The position numbers and the translations under genes were made by a program. From Protaetiibacter intestinalis (GTDB lineage Bacteria; Actinomycetota; Actinomycetes; Actinomycetales; Microbacteriaceae), in assembly GCF_003627075.1 (NCBI RefSeq), contig NZ_CP032630.1:1612001-1676000 (forward strand): a stretch of DNA of 64,000 nt. Reading direction: 5' to 3'. Each line of letters opens with the position of its first letter. Within the stretch, counting starts at the first letter, position 1. Positions 56,780 through 64,000 of the stretch are shown here, one piece after another. The notes below the pieces were generated by a model. That model was not told the origin of the DNA. It searched no databases and saw nothing but the letters and a program-made list of their open reading frames with translations.

Positions 56780-57997
56780 CTAGACGGCCGCGTCAGCTTC
56801 TTCGCGAGTACGACGCTCGTCGGCGCTCTCATAGATGCGCAGCGGACTGGCGTCGTTGAGCAACCAATCGCCGACCACGCGCGCCTTGTAGACGCGGGGG
56901 TTGTGCGAGGAGAGTGTGCGGGCGTTGCGCCAGTGCCGGTCGAGTTGCGCCTCCTCGAGCACGGCGGAGGAGCCGAGGGCGTCGAACAGGATCGTCGTCG
57001 CTTCGAGGATGGCATCCGTCACGGTGACCTGTGCCTCGTAGCTCGCGATCGCGGCCTCGGTCGCGAGTCGCTGCACCTCCTCCGAGGCGGGGTCGGCACC
57101 CGATGCGAGGGCGTCGGCGACGGGGTCGACGAGGCCTGCCGCCCGCAGGACGACGGCCTCGGCGGCTGTGACGAGCGCTGAGACGCGTCCGACCACCGCC
57201 TGCAACTGCGCATCCCGCCGAGGTTCCGGGTCGAGGCCGTGGGGGTAGTTGCGCCGACGTTCCCGCACCGCCGAGACGAGCTCCGCCCTCGCGGCCCTGC
57301 CCACGCCGACGAGGGAGGCGAGCAGCACGAGCTGGTAGACCACTTCCTGGTAGAGCACGCGTTCCTCGAAGTGGTAGATCGCTTCGGGGGCGACCTGCAC
57401 CCCGGTGAAGACGGTCGTGCCGGATCCCGTCTGGCGCTGACCGACCCCGGTCCAGTCGTCGAGGAGCGTCACCCCCGGAGCGTCGGCGCGGATGATCGCG
57501 ATGACGGGGGCGGCGTCCTGGTCGAGTGCGAAGACGCTGATCCAGTCCGCGTAGATGCTGCCCGTGCTGTAGTACTTGGTGCCGTCGAGCACGCCGCCGT
57601 CGGAGTCGCGGGTCAGGCGCGTGCCGACCTTGTCGAGCCCGTTCGAGCCGAGCTCCGACCAGGCGCCGCCGAAGACCTCTCCCGCCGCGATCCGCTCGAC
57701 CCAGACGGGGTCCGCTGCGGAACCCGCGAGCAAGCGGTCCTCGACGAAGGCCAGGTGATTGCGCCACAGCTGGGGCTGATTGGAGTCCGCCTCGCCGAGG
57801 GCGATGAGGAGCTCGAAGAGCTCCCGGACCCCGGCGCCGGCCCCGCCACGATCGAGCGGCAGCCGCACGGCACCGAACCCCGCGTCCGCGAGCTCGCGGA
57901 CCTCGTCGTACGGCCGGGTACCGGACCGCTCGTGCTCGCGCGCGCGGTCCGCGATGCGGCGCAGCACGGGCGCGAAGCGTTCGGCGAGCGCGCTCAT
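56780..57997 (-). CDS. Acyl-CoA-dehydrogenase-family flavin monooxygenase (SfnB/DszC type)
   Basis: A 405-residue flavoprotein of the acyl-CoA dehydrogenase fold. The N-terminal helical domain reads YDEVRELADAGFGAVRLPLDRGGAG. The central beta domain has FGGAWSELGSNGLDKVGTRL and LDGTKYYSTGSIYADWISVFA, and the C-terminal helices contain LSSHNPRVYKARVVGDWLLN. This is the DszC/SfnB branch that uses reduced FMN and oxygen. Likely substrates are sulfur compounds (inference). Its ATG overlaps the stop of the luciferase-like monooxygenase gene (57994-57997). It is the last gene of the leftward operon. Confidence 0.85.
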   Translation of the reverse strand: MSALAERFAPVLRRIADRAREHERSGTRPYDEVRELADAGFGAVRLPLDRGGAGAGVRELFELLIALGEADSNQPQLWRNHLAFVEDRLLAGSAADPVWVERIAAGEVFGGAWSELGSNGLDKVGTRLTRDSDGGVLDGTKYYSTGSIYADWISVFALDQDAAPVIAIIRADAPGVTLLDDWTGVGQRQTGSGTTVFTGVQVAPEAIYHFEERVLYQEVVYQLVLLASLVGVGRAARAELVSAVRERRRNYPHGLDPEPRRDAQLQAVVGRVSALVTAAEAVVLRAAGLVDPVADALASGADPASEEVQRLATEAAIASYEAQVTVTDAILEATTILFDALGSSAVLEEAQLDRHWRNARTLSSHNPRVYKARVVGDWLLNDASPLRIYESADERRTREEADAAV

Positions 57998-59400
57998 CGT
58001 TCGCTCCTCTCCGTGAGGGCGACCCGGTCGAGGTTCGCGCCTCCGCGGAACCGGGCCGCCGGATGGGTGTCGGGCAGTCGGGCGCTGCCGCCCGTGACGC
58101 GCTCGCGCAAGGTCTCGCCCGGGAAGTACCCGGGGCGCAGCCTGCCACGCCGACGCAACTCGGGCACCACGTGCTCGATGAAGTCGAGCGCCGTGCCGAA
58201 GGAGTGGTACTGCACGAGGTTGATGCCGTCGATGCCGTACTCGTCGAGCCAGCGCTCGATCTCGTCGGCCACCTGGACGGGATCACCGACGGCGAGGAAC
58301 GGCTCGCGGTGGAAGCTCACGATCGTGTCGAGGAACTCGCCGACGGTGAGCTCATCCGCGGCACCGCGGAGGAAGGGCTCGGCCGAGCTACCCTCCCGCA
58401 GTCGCACCTCGCCGATGGTCGTCTCGCGGTCGTAGGACAGGAAGTCGACCGTCGAGCTCCAGTGGGCGAGCACGCCGGCGAGGCTCGCCTCCCGGTCGAA
58501 CTCGGCGAGTTTGGCGCGCGCTTCCTGCTCGGTCGCCGCGACGACGACCGTCGCGCCGACGACGAAGCGCACATCCTCGCGGGAGCGCCCCGCAGCCTCC
58601 GCGGCATCGCGGATGCCCGCGATCGTCGCCTGGATCGCCTCGAGCGACGGTCCCCCGGTGAAGACGAGCTCGGCGTGCCGTCCGGCGAGGGCGATGCCGC
58701 GCGGCGAGGCGGTGGCCTGGATGAGCAGCGGCGATCGCTGCCGGGAGGGAGATGCCAGATGCGGCCCGGCGACGCGGTGGTGCTCGCTCACGTGATCGAT
58801 GTAGCGGATCTTCGCTGGGTCGGCGTAGATCTTGCCGTCGCGATCCTCGAGCACGGCATCGTCATCCCACGAGCCTTCCCACAGCTTGTAGAGCACTTCG
58901 AGGTACTCCTCGGCGAGGGCGTAGCGGTCGTCGTGTGCGATCTCGTCGTCATGACCGAAGTTGCGCGCGGCATTGGGAAGGTACGAGGTGACGATGTTCC
59001 AGCCGACCCGTCCCTTGGTGAGATGGTCGAGGGTCGACATGCGTCGTGCGAACGCGAACGGCGGCTCGTAGCTCGTCGAGAAGGTGATCCCGAATCCCAG
59101 CTCCCGGGTCACGGCGGCCATGGCCGGCACGACGAGCATCGGGTCGTTCGAGGGGATCTGGAGCCCCTCGCGGATGGCGGTCTCGGGCCCACCTCGGAAC
59201 ACGTCGTACGTGCCGATGACGTCCGCGAGGAAGACCGCGTCGAAGCCGCCGCCTTCGAGGATGCGGGCGAGTTCGGTCCAGTACTCGATGTCGGTGAAGC
59301 GGTGCCGGTTGTTGCCGGGGAGCGTCCACAGACCGTGCGTGATGTGGCTCACGCAGTTCATCTCGAACAGGTTGAGGATGAGGCGCTTGGGGTCGGACAT
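57994..59400 (-). CDS. LLM-class FMN-dependent monooxygenase (NtaA/SnaA/DszA type)
   Basis: A 468-residue luciferase-like monooxygenase. It starts DPKRLILNLFEMNCVSHITHG. Conserved sequence includes GFDAVFLADVIGTYDVFRGG, then RVGWNIVTSYLPNAARNFGHD and PLLIQATASPRGIALAGRHAE. The family uses FMNH2 and oxygen to split C-S or C-N bonds of sulfones, aminopolycarboxylates and related compounds. It lies between the ABC importer genes (9 nt gap to the ATPase gene) and the SfnB/DszC-like gene, so import and oxidation of one substrate are probably linked. Confidence 0.92.
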   Translation of the reverse strand: MSDPKRLILNLFEMNCVSHITHGLWTLPGNNRHRFTDIEYWTELARILEGGGFDAVFLADVIGTYDVFRGGPETAIREGLQIPSNDPMLVVPAMAAVTRELGFGITFSTSYEPPFAFARRMSTLDHLTKGRVGWNIVTSYLPNAARNFGHDDEIAHDDRYALAEEYLEVLYKLWEGSWDDDAVLEDRDGKIYADPAKIRYIDHVSEHHRVAGPHLASPSRQRSPLLIQATASPRGIALAGRHAELVFTGGPSLEAIQATIAGIRDAAEAAGRSREDVRFVVGATVVVAATEQEARAKLAEFDREASLAGVLAHWSSTVDFLSYDRETTIGEVRLREGSSAEPFLRGAADELTVGEFLDTIVSFHREPFLAVGDPVQVADEIERWLDEYGIDGINLVQYHSFGTALDFIEHVVPELRRRGRLRPGYFPGETLRERVTGGSARLPDTHPAARFRGGANLDRVALTERSER

Positions 59401-59409
59401 GGTGGCCCT

Positions 59410-61017
59410 TCAGGCGAGGAGGAGTTCGTGGCGTTCGCGACCGGGGATGGAATCGACGAGGTCGGCGGTGTAGGGGTCGCGCGGGTGATCGAACACCGTC
59501 CGCGCGTTGCCGTGCTCGACGACGCGGCCGTGCTGCAGCACGGTGACCTCGTCCGCGATCTGGCGGACGAGACTCAGGTCGTGCGAGATGAAGAGGTAGC
59601 TGAGCCCCTGTTCCGCCTGCAGCGAGAGCAGCAACTCGATGATCTGCGCTTGGACGGTGACGTCGAGCGCCGAGGTCGGCTCATCGAGCACGAGCACGTC
59701 GGGTGCGAGCACGAGCGCGCGGGCGACGGCGACCCGTTGCCGTTGACCCCCCGAGACCTCGCGTGCACGTCGACCGAGCACGGATGCGGGCAGGGCGACC
59801 CGGTCGAGGATCTCGCGCACGGCGGTCTGACGGGCGGCACGGTCGCCGATGCCGTGGATGCGGAGGGGCTCCTCGATGATCCGCTCGATCGGATACCGCG
59901 GATCCACGGCGGCAAGCGGGTTCTGGTAGACGAGTTGCAGTCGGCGTGCGAATGGGTTGGTCGCGCGCGGCTCGGTCGGCAGTGCGACGCCGTCGACCGT
60001 CACGGTCCCGGCATCGAACCCGGTCAGCCCCGCGACGATGCGGGCGAGGGTCGTCTTCCCCGAGCCGGATTCGCCGACGAGGGCGTGCACACTGCCGCCG
60101 CGCAGCTGAAGGCTCACGGCGTCGAGCGCGAGGGTCTCGTTCCGGTCGAACCGCTTGGTGAGGCCGGCGACCTCGACGATCGGCTCCGGACGGACCGCCG
60201 GCCGGGTCCGGTCGAGGTAACGGTCGGGGCTCAGCGAGGGCGCGTCCGCGAGCAGGCGCACGGTGTAGGGATCGCGCGGATTGCCGAGCACGGCGACGGC
60301 CGGACCGTGCTCGCGGAGGCGGCCGTGGTTGAGCACGGCGACGTCGTCGCTCCGCTCGAAGGCGAGCGCGAGGTCGTGGGTGATGAACAGGATCGACAGG
60401 CCGAGTTCGTCCTGCAGCTCTCCGAGCAGGTCGAGGATGCGGCGCTGCACGGTCACATCGAGAGCCGAGGTGGGCTCGTCGGCGATCAGCACGCGCGGGG
60501 TGCCGGCGACCGCTCCCGCGATGAGGACGCGCTGCAGTTGACCGCCGGAGAGCTCGTGCGGGTAGGCGCGTACCTTCTTCTCGGGTTCGCGGATGCCGAC
60601 CCGGTCCAGCAGGCTCACCACCTCCCGCTGCACCTCTCCGGGGGGAAGGTCGCGGTGTAGACGCAGTACCGAGCCCAGCTGCCGTCCGATGCGCTGGAGC
60701 GGGTCGAGCGAACTGAGCGGGTCCTGCGGGACGAATCCGATGGTGCGGCCACGCAGCGGCCGCCAGTCGCGGCGCCCGAACCGGGTCACATCGTGCCCGT
60801 CCACCCGGATGCTGCCGGCCGTGATACTGCCGACGGCTGGGAGCAGCCCGGCGACGGCATGGGCGATCGTGCTCTTGCCGGAGCCCGACTGCCCGACGAG
60901 TGCGAGCGTCTTCGCGGGTTCGAGGGCGAGCGAGACGCCGTGCACGACGGCCTCGACATCCGCGCGAGGCGTGCGGCGGTATCCGATGGTGACGTGGTCG
61001 AGCTCGATGGCGCTCAT
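59410..61017 (-). CDS. Oligopeptide/nickel-type ABC importer, two fused ATPases (DppDF-like)
   Basis: A 535-residue tandem ATPase. The first unit has Walker A GQSGSGKST (about residues 42-50), signature LSGGQLQR and Walker B VLIADEPTSALDV. The second has GESGSGKTT, VSGGQRQR and VLVLDEPTSALDV. Each unit ends with the oligopeptide-type tail (NPRDPYTVRLL and HPRDPYTADLV). It powers import through the two permeases encoded upstream. The ATG overlaps the stop of the preceding permease gene (61014-61017). Confidence 0.94.
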   Translation of the reverse strand: MSAIELDHVTIGYRRTPRADVEAVVHGVSLALEPAKTLALVGQSGSGKSTIAHAVAGLLPAVGSITAGSIRVDGHDVTRFGRRDWRPLRGRTIGFVPQDPLSSLDPLQRIGRQLGSVLRLHRDLPPGEVQREVVSLLDRVGIREPEKKVRAYPHELSGGQLQRVLIAGAVAGTPRVLIADEPTSALDVTVQRRILDLLGELQDELGLSILFITHDLALAFERSDDVAVLNHGRLREHGPAVAVLGNPRDPYTVRLLADAPSLSPDRYLDRTRPAVRPEPIVEVAGLTKRFDRNETLALDAVSLQLRGGSVHALVGESGSGKTTLARIVAGLTGFDAGTVTVDGVALPTEPRATNPFARRLQLVYQNPLAAVDPRYPIERIIEEPLRIHGIGDRAARQTAVREILDRVALPASVLGRRAREVSGGQRQRVAVARALVLAPDVLVLDEPTSALDVTVQAQIIELLLSLQAEQGLSYLFISHDLSLVRQIADEVTVLQHGRVVEHGNARTVFDHPRDPYTADLVDSIPGRERHELLLA

Positions 61018-61874
61018 CGGGCGATCCTCGCTTTCACGATCTGGCTGATACGGCTGATGGCGACCACCGTGACGGTGATGAACACGCCCGGGACGAGCAC
61101 GAGCCACGGCGACGACACCATGTAGTCCCTGCCCTCGGCGACGAGTAGGCCCCACTCGGGTTGCGGGGGAGGCGCACCGTAGCCGAGGAAGCTGAGGGCC
61201 GAGATCCAGAGGATCGCGTTGCCGAACTGCAGAGCGGTGAGCGAGAGCACGGCGGCCGTCGAGTTGGGGAGCACGTGACGCACGAGGACCGAACTGCGCC
61301 GCGCGCCCAGGTGATGGCTCGCCTCGACGAACGGTAGCCCCTTGATCGTGAGCACCTCCGATCGCATGAGACGCGTGAACATCGCGACCGTCGAGACCCC
61401 GACAGCGATTGCGGCGTTGAGGGTGCCGAAGCCGAGCGAGACGACGACCACCATCGCGAGCAGGAGGCCGGGGATCGAGAGCAGCACGTCGACGATCCTG
61501 CTGATCACGGCGTCCACCGCTCCGCCGAGGGTGGCTGCCAGAAGGCCCAGCACGATTCCGCTGCCGAGCCCGATGAGCACCGCGACCGCCGAGCCGAAGA
61601 AGGTGCGGGAGGTGCCGTGCACGATGCGCGAGAGCAGGTCGCGTCCCAGGTAGTCGGTGCCGAAGGGATGCGCCCACGACGGGGGAGCGAGTACCGCCGC
61701 CTCGTCGGGTACGAGAGGGTCGTATGGCGTGAGCAGCCACGGGGCGACCGTGGCGACGAGCAGCAGCAGGACAAAGGTGATCGCAAGCACGTCCACGGCG
61801 TGCAGGTTCGCGGTCGCGCGGCGCAGCAGGCGGATCGGCGCAGCCTGCGTGGTCGCATCCAGCACGGCGGTCAT
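61014..61874 (-). CDS. ABC importer permease (DppC-like)
   Basis: A 286-residue permease with about six helices. A first helix (DVLAITFVLLLLVATVAPWLL) precedes a cytoplasmic-side loop ending HPFGTDYLGRDLLSRIVHGT, the DppC hallmark. The EAA-like loop is PFVEASHHLGARRSSVLVRH. It forms the channel with the next-encoded DppB-like protein. It overlaps both neighbours by 4 nt. Confidence 0.94.
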   Translation of the reverse strand: MTAVLDATTQAAPIRLLRRATANLHAVDVLAITFVLLLLVATVAPWLLTPYDPLVPDEAAVLAPPSWAHPFGTDYLGRDLLSRIVHGTSRTFFGSAVAVLIGLGSGIVLGLLAATLGGAVDAVISRIVDVLLSIPGLLLAMVVVVSLGFGTLNAAIAVGVSTVAMFTRLMRSEVLTIKGLPFVEASHHLGARRSSVLVRHVLPNSTAAVLSLTALQFGNAILWISALSFLGYGAPPPQPEWGLLVAEGRDYMVSSPWLVLVPGVFITVTVVAISRISQIVKARIAR

Positions 61875-62866
61875 GCGAACACCTCCGGGGTCTTCGCGCG
61901 GGTGCGTCGCGCCGCCCGGATGCGGGAGCGTCGCGTCGCGTAGCTGATGCGCGGATCGAGGAACGGATAGATCAGGTCAGCCACGAGGTTGATGATGACG
62001 AACGTCGTCGAGACCAGCACCACGACCGCCAGGATGACGGGTGTGTCCTGGTCGCGGACCGCCTGCTGGGTGATGAACCCGATCCCCGTGCGACTGAACA
62101 CGGTCTCGACGACCACCGTGCTCGCGAGCATGTCTCCGACCGTGAGGGCGAGGAGTGTCACGGCGGGGATCGACCCGTTCTTGAGGAGATGGCCCCCGAC
62201 GATGCCGGCCTCGGAGACCCCGCGGGCGCGGAGCACGGTGACGAAGGGTTCGCCCGCGGCGCGGTCGAGACCCGTGATGAGCACCTGCGTGATCGGGGCG
62301 TTCACGCCGATCGCGAGGGTGGCCGCGGGGAGGATGAGCGTCACGAACCCCTCGTCCCGGATGGACGAGATCCAGCCGAGCTGGAAGGAGAACACCAACA
62401 GCAACAGGAACCCCACGAGGAAGCTCGGCGTCGACAGGAACACGAGCGGCAGCAGCCGCGCGAATCCGCGAAGCCGGCGCGGTCCGAAAACCGCGAGCAG
62501 CGCGATCCCGAGCGACAGCACCGCGGTGAACAGCAGCGCGAGCAGGGCGAGCGGCGCCGAGTTCGAGAGACCCTGGCCGATCAGATCCGTGACGGGCTTG
62601 CCGTTGGTGAGCGAGTATCCCCAGTCGCCCTGGAACAGCCGCTGCACCGAGATGAGGAACTGCTCGATCGGCGCCTTGTCGAGGTGGTAGTAGGCGATGA
62701 GCGGGCCCGCGGCCGACTCCGGAAGCGGGTTCTGCGGGTTCGTCAGCTTGTTCTCGATGGGGTTGCCCGGCAGCACGAACAGGGTGAAGAACACGAGCGT
62801 GTAGGAGAGCGCGATGACGAGCAGCGCCTGCGCGCTGCGCGCCACCACGAACCGCGTGCGGCCCAT
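61871..62866 (-). CDS. ABC importer permease (DppB-like)
   Basis: A 331-residue permease. Helix 1 is SAQALLVIALSYTLVFFTLFV, followed by a long outside loop. The C-terminal half has the DppB pattern VTVLRARGVSEAGIVGGHLL (EAA loop) and VETVFSRTGIGFITQQAV, then DQDTPVILAVVVLVSTTFVI. The start is ATG 62866, sharing a base with the TGA of the binding-protein gene; GTG 62869 is an alternative. Confidence 0.93.
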   Translation of the reverse strand: MGRTRFVVARSAQALLVIALSYTLVFFTLFVLPGNPIENKLTNPQNPLPESAAGPLIAYYHLDKAPIEQFLISVQRLFQGDWGYSLTNGKPVTDLIGQGLSNSAPLALLALLFTAVLSLGIALLAVFGPRRLRGFARLLPLVFLSTPSFLVGFLLLLVFSFQLGWISSIRDEGFVTLILPAATLAIGVNAPITQVLITGLDRAAGEPFVTVLRARGVSEAGIVGGHLLKNGSIPAVTLLALTVGDMLASTVVVETVFSRTGIGFITQQAVRDQDTPVILAVVVLVSTTFVIINLVADLIYPFLDPRISYATRRSRIRAARRTRAKTPEVFA

Positions 62867-64000
62867 CACGACACCCAGGTCGCCTGGAAGGTCGGCAGCG
62901 CCCCGTCGGTGAGGAAGAAGCCGTGCACGCGGTCGCGCGCCACATAGACCTGGCTGTCATCGAAGAGCGGGAGCACGTAGGCGTTCTCCACGAGGTAGCG
63001 CTGAACGTCGGCGAGCTCCGCGGCGCGCGTGGTGTCGTCCGTCGCCACGAGTTCGGCCCGCAGCAGCTCGTCGAGCTTCGGGTCGTCGACCCTGAGCGGG
63101 TTCCAGTTGGCGCTGTCGTAGTACTCGTTGAGACCCACCGGATCCGGGTGAGGCCACCCGACGCGCAGCACGCCCGTGCTGGGGTCGGAGAACGCCGTCT
63201 GCCAATAGGACGAGTAGTCGATCTCGCCGATGACGAGCTCGACCCCGAGCTCCTTCCACTGGTGCTGGATGGCCTGGAAGAGCGGCTTGGCGCTGATGTC
63301 GTAGACGTCGACGAAGGTTGTGATGGAGAGGCGCTCGCCGTCTCGGGTGCGGTAGCCGTCCGCATCCCTATCGGTGAAGCCGGCCTCGTCGAGCAGAGCA
63401 TCGGCATGGTCGGGGTCGAAGGCGAGCTCGTCCCCGAGATCCACGTACCCGAAGGTGCCGGGGCTCAGGACGCTCGTCGCGACGTGCCAGTTGTCGGTGT
63501 AGATGTCCTTCAGGATCTGCTGCCGATCGGTGCCGGCGACGAGAGCCTGGCGCACCTTCGACTCATCGAGGAACGGCGCCGTCTGCTGGAAGATCCACTG
63601 GTTGGAGAGGCCGACGCCGCTCTTGGCGATGACCTGGTAGCCGTCATCGGCGAGCGCCTGCTCCTCGCTCGGCTGCACGTACCGCAGCAGGTCGGCCTGC
63701 CCCGAGCGGAGGGTTCCGAGTCGCACGCTGTCTTCGGTCACCGGGATGACGGTGACGGTGTCGAGGTAGGCCTCGCCCTGGTTGGGCGAACTGGGTGGCG
63801 CCCAGGCGTAGCCGTCGCGCCGGCTCAGCACGATCTCCTTGCCGTATACCTCGCTCGTGACGACGAACGGACCCGTCCCGACGAGCTTCGTGTACTGCAG
63901 CTGGTCCTCTCGGGAGAGGTCGAGGGTCGAGTCCGAGATGAGCCCGGCGCCCCATGCGGTGAGAGCACCGAGGAACGGCGCGTAGGGCGTCGGCAGCGTC
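62866..64000 (-). CDS. ABC importer substrate-binding protein, family 5 (5' part outside window)
   Basis: The frame stays open to the right edge, so the N-terminus including the lipobox lies beyond base 64000. About 377 residues are present. Diagnostic family 5 sequence is VGTGPFVVTSEVYGKEIVLSRR near the edge, then TVTVIPVTEDSVRLGTLRSGQ and VRQALVAGTDRQQILKDI, and at the end VAREYLVENAYVLPLFD-like sequence. These proteins bind peptides, nickel complexes, glutathione or other small organics. It should be the first known gene of the leftward import/monooxygenase operon. Nothing in the sequence fixes the ligand. Confidence 0.9.
   Translation of the reverse strand, partial: TLPTPYAPFLGALTAWGAGLISDSTLDLSREDQLQYTKLVGTGPFVVTSEVYGKEIVLSRRDGYAWAPPSSPNQGEAYLDTVTVIPVTEDSVRLGTLRSGQADLLRYVQPSEEQALADDGYQVIAKSGVGLSNQWIFQQTAPFLDESKVRQALVAGTDRQQILKDIYTDNWHVATSVLSPGTFGYVDLGDELAFDPDHADALLDEAGFTDRDADGYRTRDGERLSITTFVDVYDISAKPLFQAIQHQWKELGVELVIGEIDYSSYWQTAFSDPSTGVLRVGWPHPDPVGLNEYYDSANWNPLRVDDPKLDELLRAELVATDDTTRAAELADVQRYLVENAYVLPLFDDSQVYVARDRVHGFFLTDGALPTFQATWVS

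Overview
The window is a contiguous piece of a high-GC actinobacterial chromosome. Several features suggest Microbacteriaceae or a close relative: strong GC bias at third codon positions, many GTG starts and ATGA/GTGA gene overlaps, DUF2510 and PspC-type membrane proteins, an acidic N-terminal extension on NusG, and a class E (LAxTG) sortase signal. The genus cannot be fixed from the sequence alone. No phage, IS element, transposase, rRNA or CRISPR array is visible.

Layout. 1-3.0 kb: end of a MalF/MalG sugar importer and a GH13 alpha-glucan hydrolase. 3.0-3.45 kb: a palindromic repeat array, then tRNA-Thr(GGT) and tRNA-Met(CAT). 3.5-9.6 kb: accessory genes (DUF6461 protein, XRE regulator with an SDR and a hydrolase, an orphan pair of kinase-like membrane proteins, a DUF2510 protein). 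9.75-9.98 kb: a self-contained transcription unit for a 26-residue peptide ending in CESCQ. 10.0-12.9 kb: a tightly overlapping hadA-hadB-murB-ribokinase operon. 12.9-16.4 kb: a DrrAB-like ABC exporter with a two-component system. 16.5-25.4 kb: TetR/glycosyltransferase, an AbiEi/DUF559-like gene, a PspC protein divergent from a PspC kinase/regulator pair, and argO/argP. 25.5-40.8 kb: the conserved block tRNA-Trp, secE, nusG, rplK, rplA, rplJ, rplL, broken up by inserted accessory genes (ybjQ, an RhtB exporter, MFS, IclR, PfpI, an FAD oxidoreductase, GNAT, quinone reductase, Pr6Pr, YqaJ nuclease, and a two-component system with a single-pass surface protein). 41-50.2 kb: an oligosaccharide importer without its own ATPase, an ABC exporter, and a 1217-residue cell-wall-anchored GH26 mannanase. 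50.3-54.9 kb: cystathionine beta-synthase with a cystathionine gamma-synthase/lyase, an amino-acid permease and a cyclase-family hydrolase. 55-56.8 kb: a sugar-binding-like lipoprotein and a ThuA protein. 56.8-64 kb: a leftward operon with an oligopeptide-type ABC importer and two flavin-dependent monooxygenase-family proteins, probably for scavenging an organosulfur or similar compound. It runs off the right edge.

The most unusual feature is three families of fixed-length intergenic palindromes. Family A is 63 bp (26-bp arms, 11-nt centre), with six copies, all between 16.4 and 33.8 kb. Family B is 71 bp (22-bp arms, 27-nt centre), with two copies. Family C is 68-69 bp (12-bp arms, 44-45-nt centre), with three copies plus a lone arm. 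In each family the arms are conserved and the centres vary. In three family A copies the arm supplies the TGA stop codon of a neighbouring gene. Two copies are near-exact reverse complements flanking one gene, and one lies between two divergent start codons, where a pure terminator role does not fit. The hexamer GGATGC/GCATCC also appears strongly over-represented throughout.
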